64,000 bases of DNA from Gelatoporia subvermispora B. Its lineage: Eukaryota > Basidiomycota > Agaricomycetes > Polyporales > Gelatoporiaceae. A model generated the notes under the pieces. The model made no database searches. It worked only from the letters and a program-made list of their open reading frames with translations, and was not told where the DNA came from. Made by a program: the position numbers and the translations under genes. The stretch is from NCBI GenBank assembly GCA_000320605.2, contig KB445808.1, positions 372,001 to 436,000 on the forward strand, in the 5' to 3' direction. Each line of letters opens with the position of its first letter. The stretch's first letter is position 1. Shown here one piece after another: positions 34,645 to 47,700 of the stretch.

Positions 34645-36428
34645 ATGGACGCACACCGTATGCAAATCATCGCCGCATTAACACGACAGTTGCAGCTGAA
34701 CAAGGTATGTCTCATCGATACTGGATCATCCCTGATCCACCATCTCCTTATTACGCCGAACAGTATGCTTCCCGTAAGTCATCTGGTCTAAAACGGCCGA
34801 GTCCCAGTTGAATATCCCACTAGTGTCCGGTTTGATCGCAGCTGTAAGTCCAGTCTGAGTATATGTGCCGGGACTGCCTGACAGTGAGCTGTCTTATTAG
34901 GTGTACGACTACTGTATTACTGTGGACAAAGAGGTTAAGATCAACCATCAATCTTTGCAGGCCAAACACAGCTGACGGATTGACCAGGTATCGCTCATAT
35001 GGCCATCGCGCTGGAGCTTGATAAAAGTTCTTTTCTTTGTCAATCGATACTCCCCGTTTGTCGATTGCGCGTTAGGTTTCAATGGTGTGTCAATTACCCT
35101 CCATCAAGGATCTAGGCGCTGACAATGAGTCGAATCTCTTAAGTTGCCTCCGCACCGTCTAGTTCGATCGTAAGTTATCTCAAGTAAATACAATTAGAGC
35201 ATGGCTGATGAACACGATTCTTAGGGTTGTGGACTGAAATACAAATTCTTGACATGTAGAGACATGAAACCCTCGCAAAGCGAGATAGTCAATGATCACT
35301 TACCCATACCTAGATAGTGCCGTTCTTGGATTAATGGCTGCCGAAGGTGGGTTCGAAACATTGTGGCATGCCTTGCAGACATTTTTCACGGCAGCAGGAA
35401 TCCTCATGATAAGGACATATGCATTGTGGGGTTGTAACCGATACGTGTTATACATCTTGATCGCGCTTACAATAGTGAGTGGTACGTTCTTCGTACGTGT
35501 CTCAGCTAATGTTACTCAGGGCACATTCACTCCTATCATGGTATCCGTGGCAGAGTACCTGCGGTCATATCTTACTTGTATGCAACGCTTGTGCACATTA
35601 GGCCTGTCTCACCATCTTCCAGATACCTCAGACACGACAGGGCAGCTTGTGGTGTGCATACCGCTCAGCGCCGCCACTAACAGTGCTGCGTGGGTGCCAT
35701 GGCTGTTACTGCTTATACCGGAGACCGGTAAGGTTCGCCCGAGTCAGCATCAACTCCATCATATCAATTTCAAGGTACAGCTGTCGTTGGTTTGACCATT
35801 CTCCACAGATTTTTGGACTCCGGTAAGTCACTATATCCTACTCTCCTCCACCTTTGGCGACACCGCGCTGTCAGGGACATCATGCCGCACTTCGCATATA
35901 GTGGCCACATTATACCGAGATGGTGAGCGTAGACGTTCGCCCGGATAGCTGTTAAATTTACCTTGTGTTGCAATATAGGGCTGTTTGTATACTGCGCAAC
36001 ACTCGGTGAGCTCGTATTTAGTAGCATTGTTCTGCATGTAGACTGTTCACTGGGCTGCACTATAGCAATTATCCTACTAAACATGATCGTCGAGCTTGCC
36101 GGGTTGGTGAGTCAAACTACAGCTTACAGACGTCCGCCTATCGTAGGACTTCACTCACTTACATTTTAGCCGGCAGCATCGGCAATAGTGCAACCGTACG
36201 TCACATCAATCCTGTGGCACTCACCTGCTAATAGAGCGCGTCGAACTACTTAGTCCGATCAGAATCATTCACAGTGCACTCTGCACACGAGTCCTACTCA
36301 ATATCCGCAACGCAGCTACAGACAATGAAGATACCTCTGTGATAACCACTGCAGTGTTTAATGTGGGGTGTCCTTTGGCTGCTGCAGACACTGATGCACA
36401 GATGATTCTACCGGTCAGCTCGAGCTAA
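34645..36428 (+). CDS. DUF6533-type multi-pass membrane protein (tandem copy A)
   Basis: Start 34645 (MDAHRMQIIAALTRQLQ). The 5' exons 34645-34704, 34764-34773 (10 nt), 34824-34843 (20 nt), 34901-34933 and 34988-35084 join in phase. They give YASLSGLIAA, VYDYCITVDKEVSLIW and KVLFFVNRYSPFVD, the family hallmark. Later exons carry LMIRTYALWGCNRYVLYILI (about 35404-35480) and the terminal block RIIHSALCTRVLLNIRNAA (about 36260-36320), with a tail to the stop at 36428. Seven helices are likely. The neighbour at 37142-38900 has the same exon plan, including the tiny second exon, so the pair arose by tandem duplication. They belong to a different subgroup from the 3.1 and 22.5 kb genes. Function is unknown. 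Splice sites between 35085 and 36230 are not all assigned. Confidence 0.72.
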
Positions 36429-37141
36429 ACGTTACCCCACGAACCACGCATTTTTCCTTCGGCTCCTGACTGCAGAATCACGTTGATCTTACAAATTTGA
36501 ACGGTGTAAATCACATGTATAATTTGTATGCACACTATCCTCTCACGATGACACCCTAAGCAGTTATACTGCTATTGGGGGATGCAGGAGTCAAACTTGG
36601 ACCGGTGCTGGACTTTTCATCTGAAAGAGTCGTTGAGGATCTACTTTCACGTTCACCAGAGCCGAGATAATTGACTGAAACAATGTCAGTCCAGCTTCGA
36701 GTGATTGGTCAGCTCTTTACCACTGTATATCATAAATTCGGCATCCGAGACACTGTTTGACATAGGTCTGGCTGACGTACAGCCACGAGAATTTGTTTTT
36801 CGATGACCTCTCTTAGCTGTGAATGATACCTCTCAGAGTTTTATGCTGCCCAGTGCACAAAGTGCGCAAGTTTGCCGAATCGTTGGAGGATCCACCCACA
36901 TTTCAAATGGCCTATGCGGGTACAAATTTGAGATTGTGGAGGGTTTCGATCTGCACGGTGGTCTTGTGTTCTGAGTTGTACGGCTTAAATGCACCCTTTG
37001 CCCTTGCTCTGACATATGATAACATACATGATTGTTCCCCGGCTTCCGGAGAAAGCAACACCGCCTGTGCGGCCTGTTATTTAATACGCCGTTGACGTTT
37101 AGCGGTCCGGCTCTAACTTTCTTCCTACGTGTGCGAGGCCT
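36429..37141. other. Intergenic between tandem copies
   Basis: No gene is supported. The open frame at 36823-37095 shows no family feature. Confidence 0.4.
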
Positions 37142-38900
37142 ATGGACAGAGAGATACTCTTAGCCTTGACTGTTCAGGAGTACAGCAAAGTATGTCGACT
37201 GCAAGATCAGCCCTTCTGTTGAACTAAATGCATTGAACTTTTAGTACGCACCTCGTGAGTCACCTGCGTCTGCTATAAGAACACTGTTTATAACTTCACA
37301 AAGTTGCAGGTCTCATCATTGCTGTGAGTCCTGACATACACATCGAGGAACCACTGTATCTTGACTTTATGCCTCCAGATCTATGATTGGACAATAACAA
37401 TCGACGACGAGGTCTGACTGTACCGACTGGGCCCACCAGTCAGAATTTTGAATAACCTTAGGTCTCTTTAATATGGGCATCTCAATGGAGCTTTCTGAAG
37501 ATTGCCTTCCTGGCAAATCGATACTCTCCATTCGTGGACTGTGCGATAGGATTTATGCGTACGTGCGCCAAGATATTGTGTCCTGATCTGACGTATACAT
37601 TCAAGTGACCTCCAACTTTGTCGATAGAAATGTGAGCCAGCGGTATAACAGTATAACTGATGGACTTATTTCGCCGACGAATTGAACCAGATCTGTGTAA
37701 CACAATACACTATCGTGGCGTGTCAGTAGGTCTCAATGTATTCTTGTCTGTTGTGCCTGATAAGTAGCCAGGCGTTTCGAATCTCGGATACCTCACAGCG
37801 GAAAGTCAGTGGAGTGGACATCCCGTCGACATCGTCTGACTACCCAATTAACCAGCGATTCTCATGATGCGGACGTATGCGCTGTGGAATTGTAACAAAT
37901 ATATTCTGGTGCTGTTACTCGGTTTTGCTAATGTAAGTTTGGAATGCCACTTCGTACAATTTCACTCCCTGGATCTGTTTGCAGGGCATAATTCCGCCGC
38001 TGGTCATATGGCTTCATCAATCCCTCCAGGCTTACACCGAATGTTCGTCACTAAAACGAATTACAGCGGATTGGTATATCTTGATTATGGACAAAACCTT
38101 TCGTGGATAGATATCGCTAGTGTGAAGATCGCCATACTGGATCATTATTGCGTCCCACTCGGCTTCGCATTCAAGCGAGTATGGGCGCAATGGGCTCTCA
38201 CGTTAGTTCCGGAGACAGGCACGTTCCAACATATCTCACCCTTTGGCAGGAATCTCACGTACACCATAGCGGTCGTCATTTTAACCATGGTACATAGATG
38301 CCGACAAGCATGTAATAGTGCCGTATGAGTCGCATTTAGCGCAATGCTGACGATATCGACTTACTATCTCGTACTCGTCAGGCTTCCCCACTGGTTAGGA
38401 CGTTACATCGGGATGGTAAGAACGCCATGACCTCAGGAATTGCACCACACTCAAGTTTCTCTTAGGAATGCTATTCTATTGCGCGATGCTAGGTAACGAA
38501 TATTCTCAACTATTTTCAATTGAGGCTCAGAGGTGTCATACGTAAGGGGTGGTTTCATTGAACATTATAGTTGAGCTTGCAAATCTCGTAAGACAATCGA
38601 TCAGTGACATACATGACTATTACAAGCTGACACGACTTATGCACCAGCCTCTGCTATCTTCCGCTGTGCAGCCGTACGTGTCATCCTCATCTGAAATTTC
38701 GCCTACAGTGATCAAGTCCTCGTAGGCCTATTCGAATCATACACAGCGCATTGTGCACCCGTGTCGTGCTGAACATCAGGAAATCGGCATTGAATAATGA
38801 GGATCTCACCGACGATGGAACCGCCATATTCTCCGGGTCAATCCCACTCGAAGCTCTGGTCTTGCCTTGGCAACCTCGATCCGCTGAGAGTACACCATAG
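37142..38900 (+). CDS. DUF6533-type multi-pass membrane protein (tandem copy B)
   Basis: Start 37142 (MDREILLALTVQEYSK, exon to 37189). Very short exons follow (YAP, then RLIIA), as in tandem copy A. The hallmark follows: IYDWTITIDDE, then VSLIWASQWSFLKIAFLANR and YSPFVDCAIGF (about 37461-37555). The helix MMRTYALWNCNKYILVLLL is at 37867-37923. The end motif RIIHSALCTRVVLNIRKSA is at about 38735-38790, and a tail ending SAESTP leads to the stop at 38900. Aligned motif by motif, A and B are clear tandem paralogues with the same intron phases at the 5' end. I found no disabling change, but not every internal junction was worked out. Confidence 0.72.
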
Positions 38901-39101
38901 AGTCAATCTGGACGCCTTCGTTTGTGCATGACATATGGTATCAGATGCGAGAGGACATATGTCCAGTTCCTGAATTTAATGTAGAAGAAAGGATTGTTCT
39001 TTAATATACAGCCCCATAAGAGACCTAGGTACGGGATACAATAGACGTTATTCCTTCTTCCTCTGCGCGTCACAAATACCAGCCAAGCACACGAGTAACG
39101 C

Positions 39102-40465
39102 CTACTTGATCTTAACCTGGTGGGTCGCCTTCTTTTCGACCTCCTCGCCGAAAATGTTGATGTCCCAGTACGGCGGGTACGTGATTGGCATGTTGAAGCG
39201 GACATGCCGGCCCTTACCCAACCCCGAGATCTTCTCGAAGTCCTCCAGTGGGAGCTCGATCTGCTGCAGGTTCGATTTGATGCGCTCTATATATGCGTCA
39301 GGACGACAGATATGATTGGGGATGAAGGCGGTCTACTGACCCTCTTGAACACTCTTCGGGACGATGGAGTACCCACGCTGGACACCCCAGGCGATGAGCA
39401 CCTGTGCAGGCGTCGCATTCAGTTTCTGCGCAACCTCGATGACTTCCGGGTAGTCGACGAGCTTTTTCTCGCCCACCACTGCACAAGACCGGATCAGACT
39501 CGGCGGCGACTGCAAGGCACACTACCCACTGTTGTTACCGAGCGGACTATAGGCGGTGATGTGAATGTTGTGCTCTTTGCAGAAGGCGACTAGGTCGTCT
39601 TGCGGAAGCAAAGGGTGCGACTCGACTTGGTTCACAGCCTGTATGGGCGCAACTTAGCGCAGCTCGATTGAGGACGGCCACACGACGTACCGGCCAGACT
39701 CCCGTCTCCTCCACAATGCCCTTGATGTGCTCGATGGTGAAGTTGGACACACCAATCGCCTTGACCTGTGGCAAAAACAACCTGTCAGAGGTGTTCCAAG
39801 ATGTCACTGCTATAGACGTAAAGACACACCTTTCCTGTCTTGAGGAGGTCGATCACCGCCTTCCATGTATCGACAAGGCTGACTTCTAAGTCGAGGTCTA
39901 ACCAGTCCTTACGTTCAGGGTGCGGAGGGAAGAGGCCCTTCCCGGGCGGGAAAGCTACAGGCCAGTGCACCACTGTGGTCCGCATGAGTTGATGTTGCAA
40001 CCACTATACAACAAGCGCCGGACGCACAATACTCGTCGACATAGTCCAATCCCAGTTGGTTAAGGGTCTCATCGAGTTCCTGTTCAACATACTCAGGACG
40101 GTGGGATGAGTTCCAGAGCTTCGATGTGATGTACAGCTCCTCGCGCTTGACAACGGATGGGATAACCTTCCTGAGCGCGCGGCCGACCTAGGTTAAGGTC
40201 AGTATATGTTGTGGTACGAGCAAGACAGGGGCATACCTCGTCCTGGTTTTCATAGACCATCGCAAGGTCGAGGTGACGATATCCAGCGCGTACGGCGATC
40301 TCGACCTGTCCGCCAGCAGAGCTTGATCAGTCTTCCAGCCATATCGCAGCCGGAAGGGCAAGTACATACGGCATTCTCGACCTCTTTCGGCTTGGACAGC
40401 CACGTACCAAGGCCGATCGCCGGGATCTCCTGACCCGTAGAGAGCTTGTATGCTTTGACAGGCAT
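39102..40465 (-). CDS. Aldo-keto reductase
   Basis: Exons complement(40370-40465, 40237-40305, 40028-40187, 39830-39972, 39691-39765, 39530-39638, 39341-39478, 39102-39286) join in phase to 324 residues, the normal family length. The full catalytic tetrad is visible: Asp45 and Tyr50 in [11 protein letters not shown], Lys78 in YITSKLWN and His111 in YLVHWP. Further family marks are [16 protein letters not shown] and GYSIVPKSV for NADPH and barrel closure. It is a cytosolic (alpha/beta)8 NADPH reductase of carbonyls, of the fungal glycerol/aldehyde reductase group. The exact substrate (D-xylose, glyceraldehyde or other aldehydes) cannot be read from sequence. The start at 40465 ([15 protein letters not shown]) has a TATA-like box about 115 bases upstream. 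Confidence 0.95.
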
Positions 40466-41125
40466 TGCTTCAGCGGTCTGCTTGGACTAATCTCAACGAA
40501 CCGAGGACGTGTGGTCTGGTGCAGGTGAGGTATGGGTGAAGTCAAGTCGCTCGGGGTACCGTCCGCGGAGCGGGCCCGACATTTATAGCTCACAACAACA
40601 TCAACTTTGGTCAGATGTTCAGCCGGTCCATTGAGAAGGAAACAAATAATCTCTGGGCGGAATGGCGAGGGGCTGTGGGAGGGCGTGCACACGGCCCGCC
40701 GGCCCGCCCCTGTGTCGCGACCCCCAGCTGCCCTGTCTCTTAGCCACCGTCATCAGCTCGCTAGCTGGATGCCCGGCGCGCACTTCCGGTATCACTGAGG
40801 TCCGAAGATGCGATGGCGATGGGTAGACAGAATTTGCAGGGTGGGGCGGGAATGGAGACGACTTACTGTGCGGGGACCCGCGTGAGTGGCGGCCTGCTGC
40901 GGGCGATCGGCGGGCCCTTGCTAGTGATCGGTGCAACACTCAGGAGTGTTCGAATAAGACAACAGTCTAGATTGAGCTCATCTGACTATAGGTCCCGGGT
41001 ATCGTACAGTAGTGGTCCGTGCTAGATCGTAGAGTGAAACCACTCTGCTTTGCGGCAGGGGTCAGGTGAGACGGTCTGGACCTGAACATACCTGAACAAG
41101 GCACATACCTCGCTAATGTCCATTG
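40466..41125. other. Intergenic with AKR promoter
   Basis: This gap holds the upstream region of the aldo-keto reductase and the 3' side of the esterase. It is GC-rich in its first half. No gene is seen. Confidence 0.4.
40581..40587 (-). promoter_or_regulatory. Putative TATA box of aldo-keto reductase
   Basis: Read on the minus strand this is TATAAAT, about 115 bases before the ATG at 40465, with a GC-rich flank. Spacing suits a 5' leader of about 80 bases. Confidence 0.4.
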
Positions 41126-43773
41126 TCAGTATCCAATCTCAAGCTGTATCTCGTTCAGTAGCTTCATGCCTTCAGCCCGATAGTCGTCGCTAACCACGCT
41201 GAGCTCATGTGAGTCACTGAATAGTAGAATTGGAGGTCTATCCCTCCCAACTGAGGATGCTTCCGAATAGCGAGGCCACTTGATATTGGCGAGCGCGTTG
41301 GTTGTAGTTGCGTGATCTCGAGACTCCGGCGTATTGGGATCCAAATGGTTGACAAAGTTGACTGCACACGGCTCAGACTCAAAAGTGGAGCAGTGAGTGT
41401 ACAAAACGTACTGATAGTATCTATCGTCTGGAAATCAGGCTCATCGCCTGTGCCGAAGAAATCTTGGAGCTCCCCGCCGTGGACGGAGCCAAGATACGGC
41501 CAGCCCTGCTTCCTGGTGTATACTAGAGCATAATGAATACATGTAGGGTTTAACGCTTATGGGTGACATACGATAACCCCAAACGTTTGGCTGATGTTTA
41601 CTGGTTGTCTCCAGTAAGAAACGGCGAGGTGCTTGATTGTGTAGATCACCCTGAAGCGCGGCTATGCGTTTCCATTGAGGACTGCAAAAACATATGTTAA
41701 GGAATGATGAGATTCGATCAGTCAAGCGACTGGCCCCCACCACGTACCTCAAAACATACTTGTCACCAGTGCCGTACGGAGAGCCCTGGTGCGGGTTGTC
41801 CATCAGTCAACAACAATACAGTTATCAGGTACTTACGAAGGATGGGTCCTCAGGATAAAGCGTAGCAACTCGGGCGATTTCCTCGTCAGAGGCAGCTTCT
41901 AAATAGCTGGCCGAGCGTACATCAGCTGACAGATATGCGTAAGCAAAAATGAAGACATACTTGGACTTGACATATTGCTTAAAATCATCGTCAGTTCTAC
42001 CCATCACGAGTAATGTGAGATGCCCCATCCAGCATACGCAACTCAAAGTGTGACGTACTGCAAGTGCGTCAAATACAACGCTCCGAATCTGGTTACCACA
42101 AGCACATTCAGCCATGTATCCACTCTCTTGCAGTAATCAATACTCACGTGCCCTCGTCCTGCACGTTTCCTGCTATCAGCGGCACCTTCGGGAGTTCCCC
42201 ATCCGCAGCCATGCGCTTCATCGACTTGGTGATGAACGTCCCGTCAATAGAGGGAAACCACGTCATGTTGATCCCGCGCGTCGACAGGAGCGCTGGCGTG
42301 CTGCCAATCGCGGCGCGGAGTGCATCGTATGGGACGCGACGAAGGCAGTCCAGGGCCGGTGCTGCACGGTCTGAATGCGAGGAGCAATTCGTGGTTTGGG
42401 CGAGGTGGTCGAAGAAGTGCTGGTGTCGTACGTCCGAGGTGGAGGATAAGGCAGGGAGTGTGCTGGAGAGCTGCACAAGGTATTCAGTACTCTCGCTATG
42501 AAGGTATGTGTCATAGATGGCTGACCAGGACTGCGCCTCGAACAAGGCCAGTCAGGTTCCCGCCGTATGCGGCAAGCTGCGCGGTGACGGATATTCCTCC
42601 AGCGCTTTGCCCCCATCTATACAGAATGAGTGTCTATCATTATGGGAGGACCAAGAGAGACGTACGCGGTCACTTTCGCGGAATCTCCTCCAAAAGCGTG
42701 GATGTACTTATGCACCCATTCCAGCGCAAAGCGCTCTATACAGTACCGCTATGTCAGTAGTAGAGCTCATCCGACGCTCAATATCTCACGATCGCGTAGG
42801 CCCAGGTTAGCAAGCCCTGCCTCGTGCACTTCTTTGCCTCCCAGGAATCCGAAAGCTTGTTTGCAAGTTAGCACTAGATGCAGGCAGACTTGTGAACACG
42901 ATCCTTCGCACCATTCACGCGGTAATTGAATGAGACAAAGATAATTGGTTCCCCGAGTTTAGCGGAGCGTGCGACAAGCGCCGTCCCGTTATAACGCGAG
43001 GCGTCACCGATCATGAATCCACCTGTATGGATCATTTTAGAGTCACAGACATGGTGCACGAATAGACTGACCTCCGTAAATCCACTAGATAGGCATGGTC
43101 AGTGTGTGCAGGTCAAACGGAGTAAGCGGGTACGTACAACTACCACAGGAAATTCAGAATCGCTCTGAGCTCCTGCGGGCCTTACGACGTTCACGTAGAG
43201 ACCTGTGATATCATTTGTATCAATGTAAAACATAGACGTACAATATATGCGTACAATCCTCGGACTGGCGCGCTGTAGGTGCAAAGCCACGCAGGGGGGA
43301 ATAGTCGATGCCTGATATCGGTGGTAGCGTGAAGCTCTGTTGCGGGCACGAGTCTCCATATTCTATCGCCTTGTAAACGTGATCTTGGACTGCAGGGGGC
43401 TGTGGAGGGCGAAAGCGAAGGTCGTCGACTCTGTATGTTTTCAGCTATCGAGCCAACAGTCACCGAATGGGCCGAAAATAACCTACGGGGGCTGAGCAAA
43501 GGGCATCCCGAGAAAGGACTCGGTGGTGTGAGCGGAGGCAATGCCCTCGAATGTACCGTAGTCAAGGGATACTATGGGGACGGGCGGTGTCGGCGGCCTC
43601 AGGATATTCAGGACTGCTGTGCCATACTGGTGTAGCTCGTAGAAGCGGCTCGCCACGGAAGCTACGGCGAGCGCAAGTGCAGAGGTTGCGAGAAATGCGT
43701 GTCTTGGGGTTGAAGCACGCGTCTGGATTGGTGGCTTCGTAGGACGTGACTTCTTCGTTTCTGCAGATGTCAT
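41126..43773 (-). CDS. Type-B carboxylesterase/lipase with N-terminal membrane anchor
   Basis: Sixteen exons join in phase to 610 residues: complement(43487-43773, 43255-43430, 43138-43202, 43072-43084, 42912-43022, 42790-42855, 42666-42735, 42526-42616, 42148-42470, 42059-42088, 41961-41996, 41837-41906, 41748-41785, 41572-41681, 41412-41522, 41126-41361). The alpha/beta-hydrolase triad is intact: Ser267 in WGQSAGG, Glu399 in NVQDEGT and His510 in SVHGGEL. The oxyanion loop is WIYGGGF at 177-183, and the SEDCLYVNV family signature precedes it. A hydrophobic segment at about 27-45, after a charged leader, suggests a type II anchor or uncleaved signal, so the enzyme acts in the secretory path or outside. 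Ester substrate is unknown. Exon 4 is only 13 nt. It is divergent from ELP1 upstream. Confidence 0.93.
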
Positions 43774-44734
43774 GTTGCACTATAGTTCGTATTTCATGAG
43801 ACGACCGAATCTTGCACTTCAGCACTCCTCAGCTAGCTAAGATGGTACGTACAGAGGGATTTCACGAGGCTCCGACGAGGTAGTTGATCGGGAGGCCGTG
43901 CGGATCGTCGCCGACTCGTCACTTTATGCTTGACTGACTATATTCTCTTGAGGACACTGAACCAGATCGAGGTAAGCACCCTCATAGGGTGGTTATATAG
44001 TCGCAAGAGCTGTCAGCGCGCGCCTGTTCATCACCACATACACTGGTCGGTCGCTGCGAGGCCTCAGGCCTCACTGCCGTGCCGAGCAGCGAGCAGGTAA
44101 CGGCAGTGACCGGTCCCTCCGTCTGAGCGAGCAGCAATTACTCAAATCTTTTCACGGAGTTTCCGGCGGCGACGAGACCAATCAAGCAACGAGGACCAGA
44201 AAGCACCATCAGCACAATTCGCGGGATCTCAACAGGGTCTGGCAAGCGTGCGTCGCCAGCGTTCTCACGTCGATGTCGCCTCCTTGTTGCATTTGACTCT
44301 AATTTGTCACTTCGTTCCAAGCTTCCAAGTATCTTCACTTTTTGGGTAGACCTGGACTATTACATTTCAAGGACAAGGAGGACGAAGAAATGGCAGGAGG
44401 ATCGTATGGCATTCGGGTTAGTTGTCGTCGTCGCGAGCGAATGAGAGTCGAGTGTTTGAGTACCAACACCTGCTCTGAGAACAGGGTTAGGGTTAATGCG
44501 CTCACTGCTGAGCACGACGAGCAGACCGTTCTCCTAGATCTCGTCTCTGCTTGGACTGGTACCCTGTAACTTTAGAGTGCTACAGATAACTTAGCTTGTG
44601 TATTCGTTCTGCAGCTGCTGATCCTGCTAGGACGAAGAACTCTCAGAGATATCACCCGACGAAAATTCTTCTGAAGCTCTCGGCCCACAAAACTATATAG
44701 CTGCTCTTGGGGACAAGAATCACTTGTATACAAC
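43774..44734. other. Divergent intergenic region, esterase and ELP1
   Basis: Both flanking genes read away from here, so both promoters lie in this stretch. A TATATAA-like site on the minus strand at about 43993-44000 is 220 bases before the esterase start. A plus-strand frame from 44390 (MAGGSYGIRV) looks like chance. Confidence 0.4.
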
Positions 44735-47700
44735 ATGCGAAGTTTGTCTTTGTGGAAGCACTCTTCTACGTCTATTCCGACGTCTCTCAGGCCCGAAGAG
44801 AGTGCATTGAGCACCGTTGCATTCGACCTGGAGCTCAACGCAGTCTACGTCGCCCATGAGCGCTGCGATGCGGACGCGGATGTAGAAATACAGATTTGGA
44901 AGATATCTGAGGGATCTCAATTCGATGAAGACGTGAGTGTCATAATGCTCTGGGCAGGAATTTTGACTTACAGGTCCATTTACAGGAGGTCACTACGTCA
45001 GAGCCAACACTCTTAACAACATTTGCGACCCCGGCTTCCCCCTCCTCGAATCCTTGGGCAAGCGCACCAGGTGGATCTACTGCGTGGTCTTCTGAGATTG
45101 TTTCAATGCGTCTACTTCCCGAGACTCGGATGCTGGTGCTCGTCACCCGCGGAGGAGACATCGCCACGACAGAAATAGACGAACCGGCACCTCTGGTACG
45201 TGCCTACAGCTCTATTCCACCTATATATCCATTTATACCCGAAAAGGTCGACGTGGTGGGCTCAATAGACACAGGAATACAAGCTGCATGCTGGGGCCCC
45301 GACGACTCCCTGCTCGTGCTTGTCACTGGTATGAATTCTTCCGCTTTGCTCTCTCTATTCCTTCCCGACACACATATATGCCCAGGCGACGACAAACTCA
45401 TCCTCATGACCTCCACCTTCGACGTCCTACAAGAGCATCCCCTTCAGACTTCCGACTTCGGCGAAGGTTGGCCTCTCGCACGACTGCTCCACGCGTGTGC
45501 TGACATGCACCCCTACAGGCGCACCCATTGCCCTCGGCTGGGGCACAAAAGCGACGCAGTTCCACGGCTCGATCGGCAAAGCGGCCGCCCAGTCGGGGCT
45601 CGACCTCGCTGCTGTGGGCTCAAGCCCCGATGACGATGCGCGCCCGCGCATCTCCTGGCGCGGCGACGGCGCGCTCTTCTCCGTCTCTACCCTCGCTCCA
45701 CCATCTGTGCGCCCTCCCTCTCCTCTTCACATTCCTACTTCATGCTGATAATCCTGTATGCACTAGCCTGACCTGCCGCTCCGTCGACGCATCCTCCGCG
45801 TTTACTCCCGTGAAGGTGCCCTTCAGAGCACGGCTGAGCCCGTTGCAGGGCTCGAGCACACGTTGTGCTGGCGGCCCTCGGGGAACCTTATTGCTGGCAC
45901 GCAGCGCTTTGGCTCGGGCCCCGAAGCAGACAAGCTTGGGCTCGGGAAGGGGCGAAATGGGAGACATGATGTGGTTTTCTTTGAGCGCAATGGACTACGA
46001 CATGGTGAGTTCGACTTGAGGGAGGCGGCGGAGGGTGTGCGTGTGGGCGAGTGGGGGTATAGGGTGAGGGAGCTTGGGTGGAGTGCAGATTCGAATATCT
46101 TGAGCGTGTGGGTGGAGAGGAATGAGAGCGATATCGGTATGTCACACATCATCGGAAAATGGTATATAAATACTCATGACCAATGCTTTGCAGTGCAACT
46201 TTGGACAATGGGCAACTATCATTGGTAAGTGTGATGCGAATCAACCATGCGTCCTGGAATGTACGAATGAGCCGGCGTAAGGCAGGTATCTCAAGCAAGA
46301 GGTTGTTGCACCAACTACCCCGTCAGGTGGCCCAGCTCGCTTCACGTCCGTCAACTGGCACCCTGAGGACCCTTCGAAGATCATCCTCACAACATCTGGT
46401 ATGATCCACCTCATCACCTTGTGCTCTCTCTGACTCCGAGATTTACAGCCGAGGTTATCCAACGGATGTACGCCTGGGACACGTTCACTTCGCTGAGCAA
46501 GCCGCCAGCCGACTCTGGTTCTGTTGCGGTGGTTGATGGTAGTAAGTGCTCTCCTTACATTCTCTGAGGGAGGCCTGCCTGAGTCTCACTCACAGTTAAT
46601 GTGCTCCTCACCCCCTTCCGCTCACACAATGTCCCACCACCGATGGCTGCGCACACCCTTGCCTTCACCCCGCCTGCACCCTCCAGCTCTAGCCGAGGGC
46701 CTATCGCCCGGGTGCCCATTCATGTCTCCTTTTCTCCTCTGACCGACCTCATGGCCGTCCTCTGGGAGTCAGGCACGGTCGAGTTGTGGGACCTGCACAC
46801 ACGTCTCGGCCCCGGTCGTGCACCAGTCATGGTTCCGACCAAAGTGTGGGCAGGCCTGGTAAATGAGGACGATGCGCAGGTTGGGGCTCCCCTCACGAGT
46901 TACAGGCAAATCGTCGTAAACCCTGAGCAACCGGACGACGCTTTGGTGTCCTTCTCCGTACTCGGATCACTGGCGGACGGGGAGGACTCCGATGTGATAC
47001 TCGTGGTCGTGGTGCACCGTGATGGAACAGCGAAGGAGAGCTACCGTGTGCAGACGCCGGAGAGACATGGACGGCTGGTACCCGCTGAGGAAGGGACTGT
47101 GTGGCAGTCACCCTCGGGCGAACTATTGACTGGTGAGTCTGTAGCTACCATAGGCAGGTGGACGCGCTGACAGCTGGTCATGCAGCCAACACCACAGAAG
47201 GACTGCTCATGCCCACTGCCCGTTTCCCCGAGTTCTCCTACCACGCGCTGCAAGTGTCCGCCGCGCCAAATTCCACCGAGCCTCCCTCTCCCCTGTTCAT
47301 CGGTCTGTCTCCCAGCGGCAAACTCCACGTCGCAGACGCCCAGGAGCAGGTCCGCATACTGGCGACCAACGCCAACTCCTTTACTGTCGCCTCTGACTTC
47401 CTCATCTACACGACCACGGCACACTATTCACACTACGCGCCGCTCTCGGAGCTCGTGACCCTGCTGAACGCTGGCCCTACCACGGATCTCCCGGAATGGG
47501 AGACACGCAGGGTGGAGAGGGGCTCTCGGATCGTGGCTGCTGTCCCAAGCAATATGGCGCTGGTTCTGCAGATGCCCCGCGGGAATTTAGAAACAGTCAA
47601 CCCGCGACCGCTGGTTATGAAGATCGTGCGGGCAGATATCGATAGGTATATCCGCCATCTTTACTTAGCCAGAAAGTGGCGCTGACAAATTCTATCAGTG

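Noticed and set aside
44484..44496. Telomere-like GGTTAGGGTTA
   Set aside because: Only about one and a half repeat units in the middle of gene-rich DNA; not a telomere remnant.
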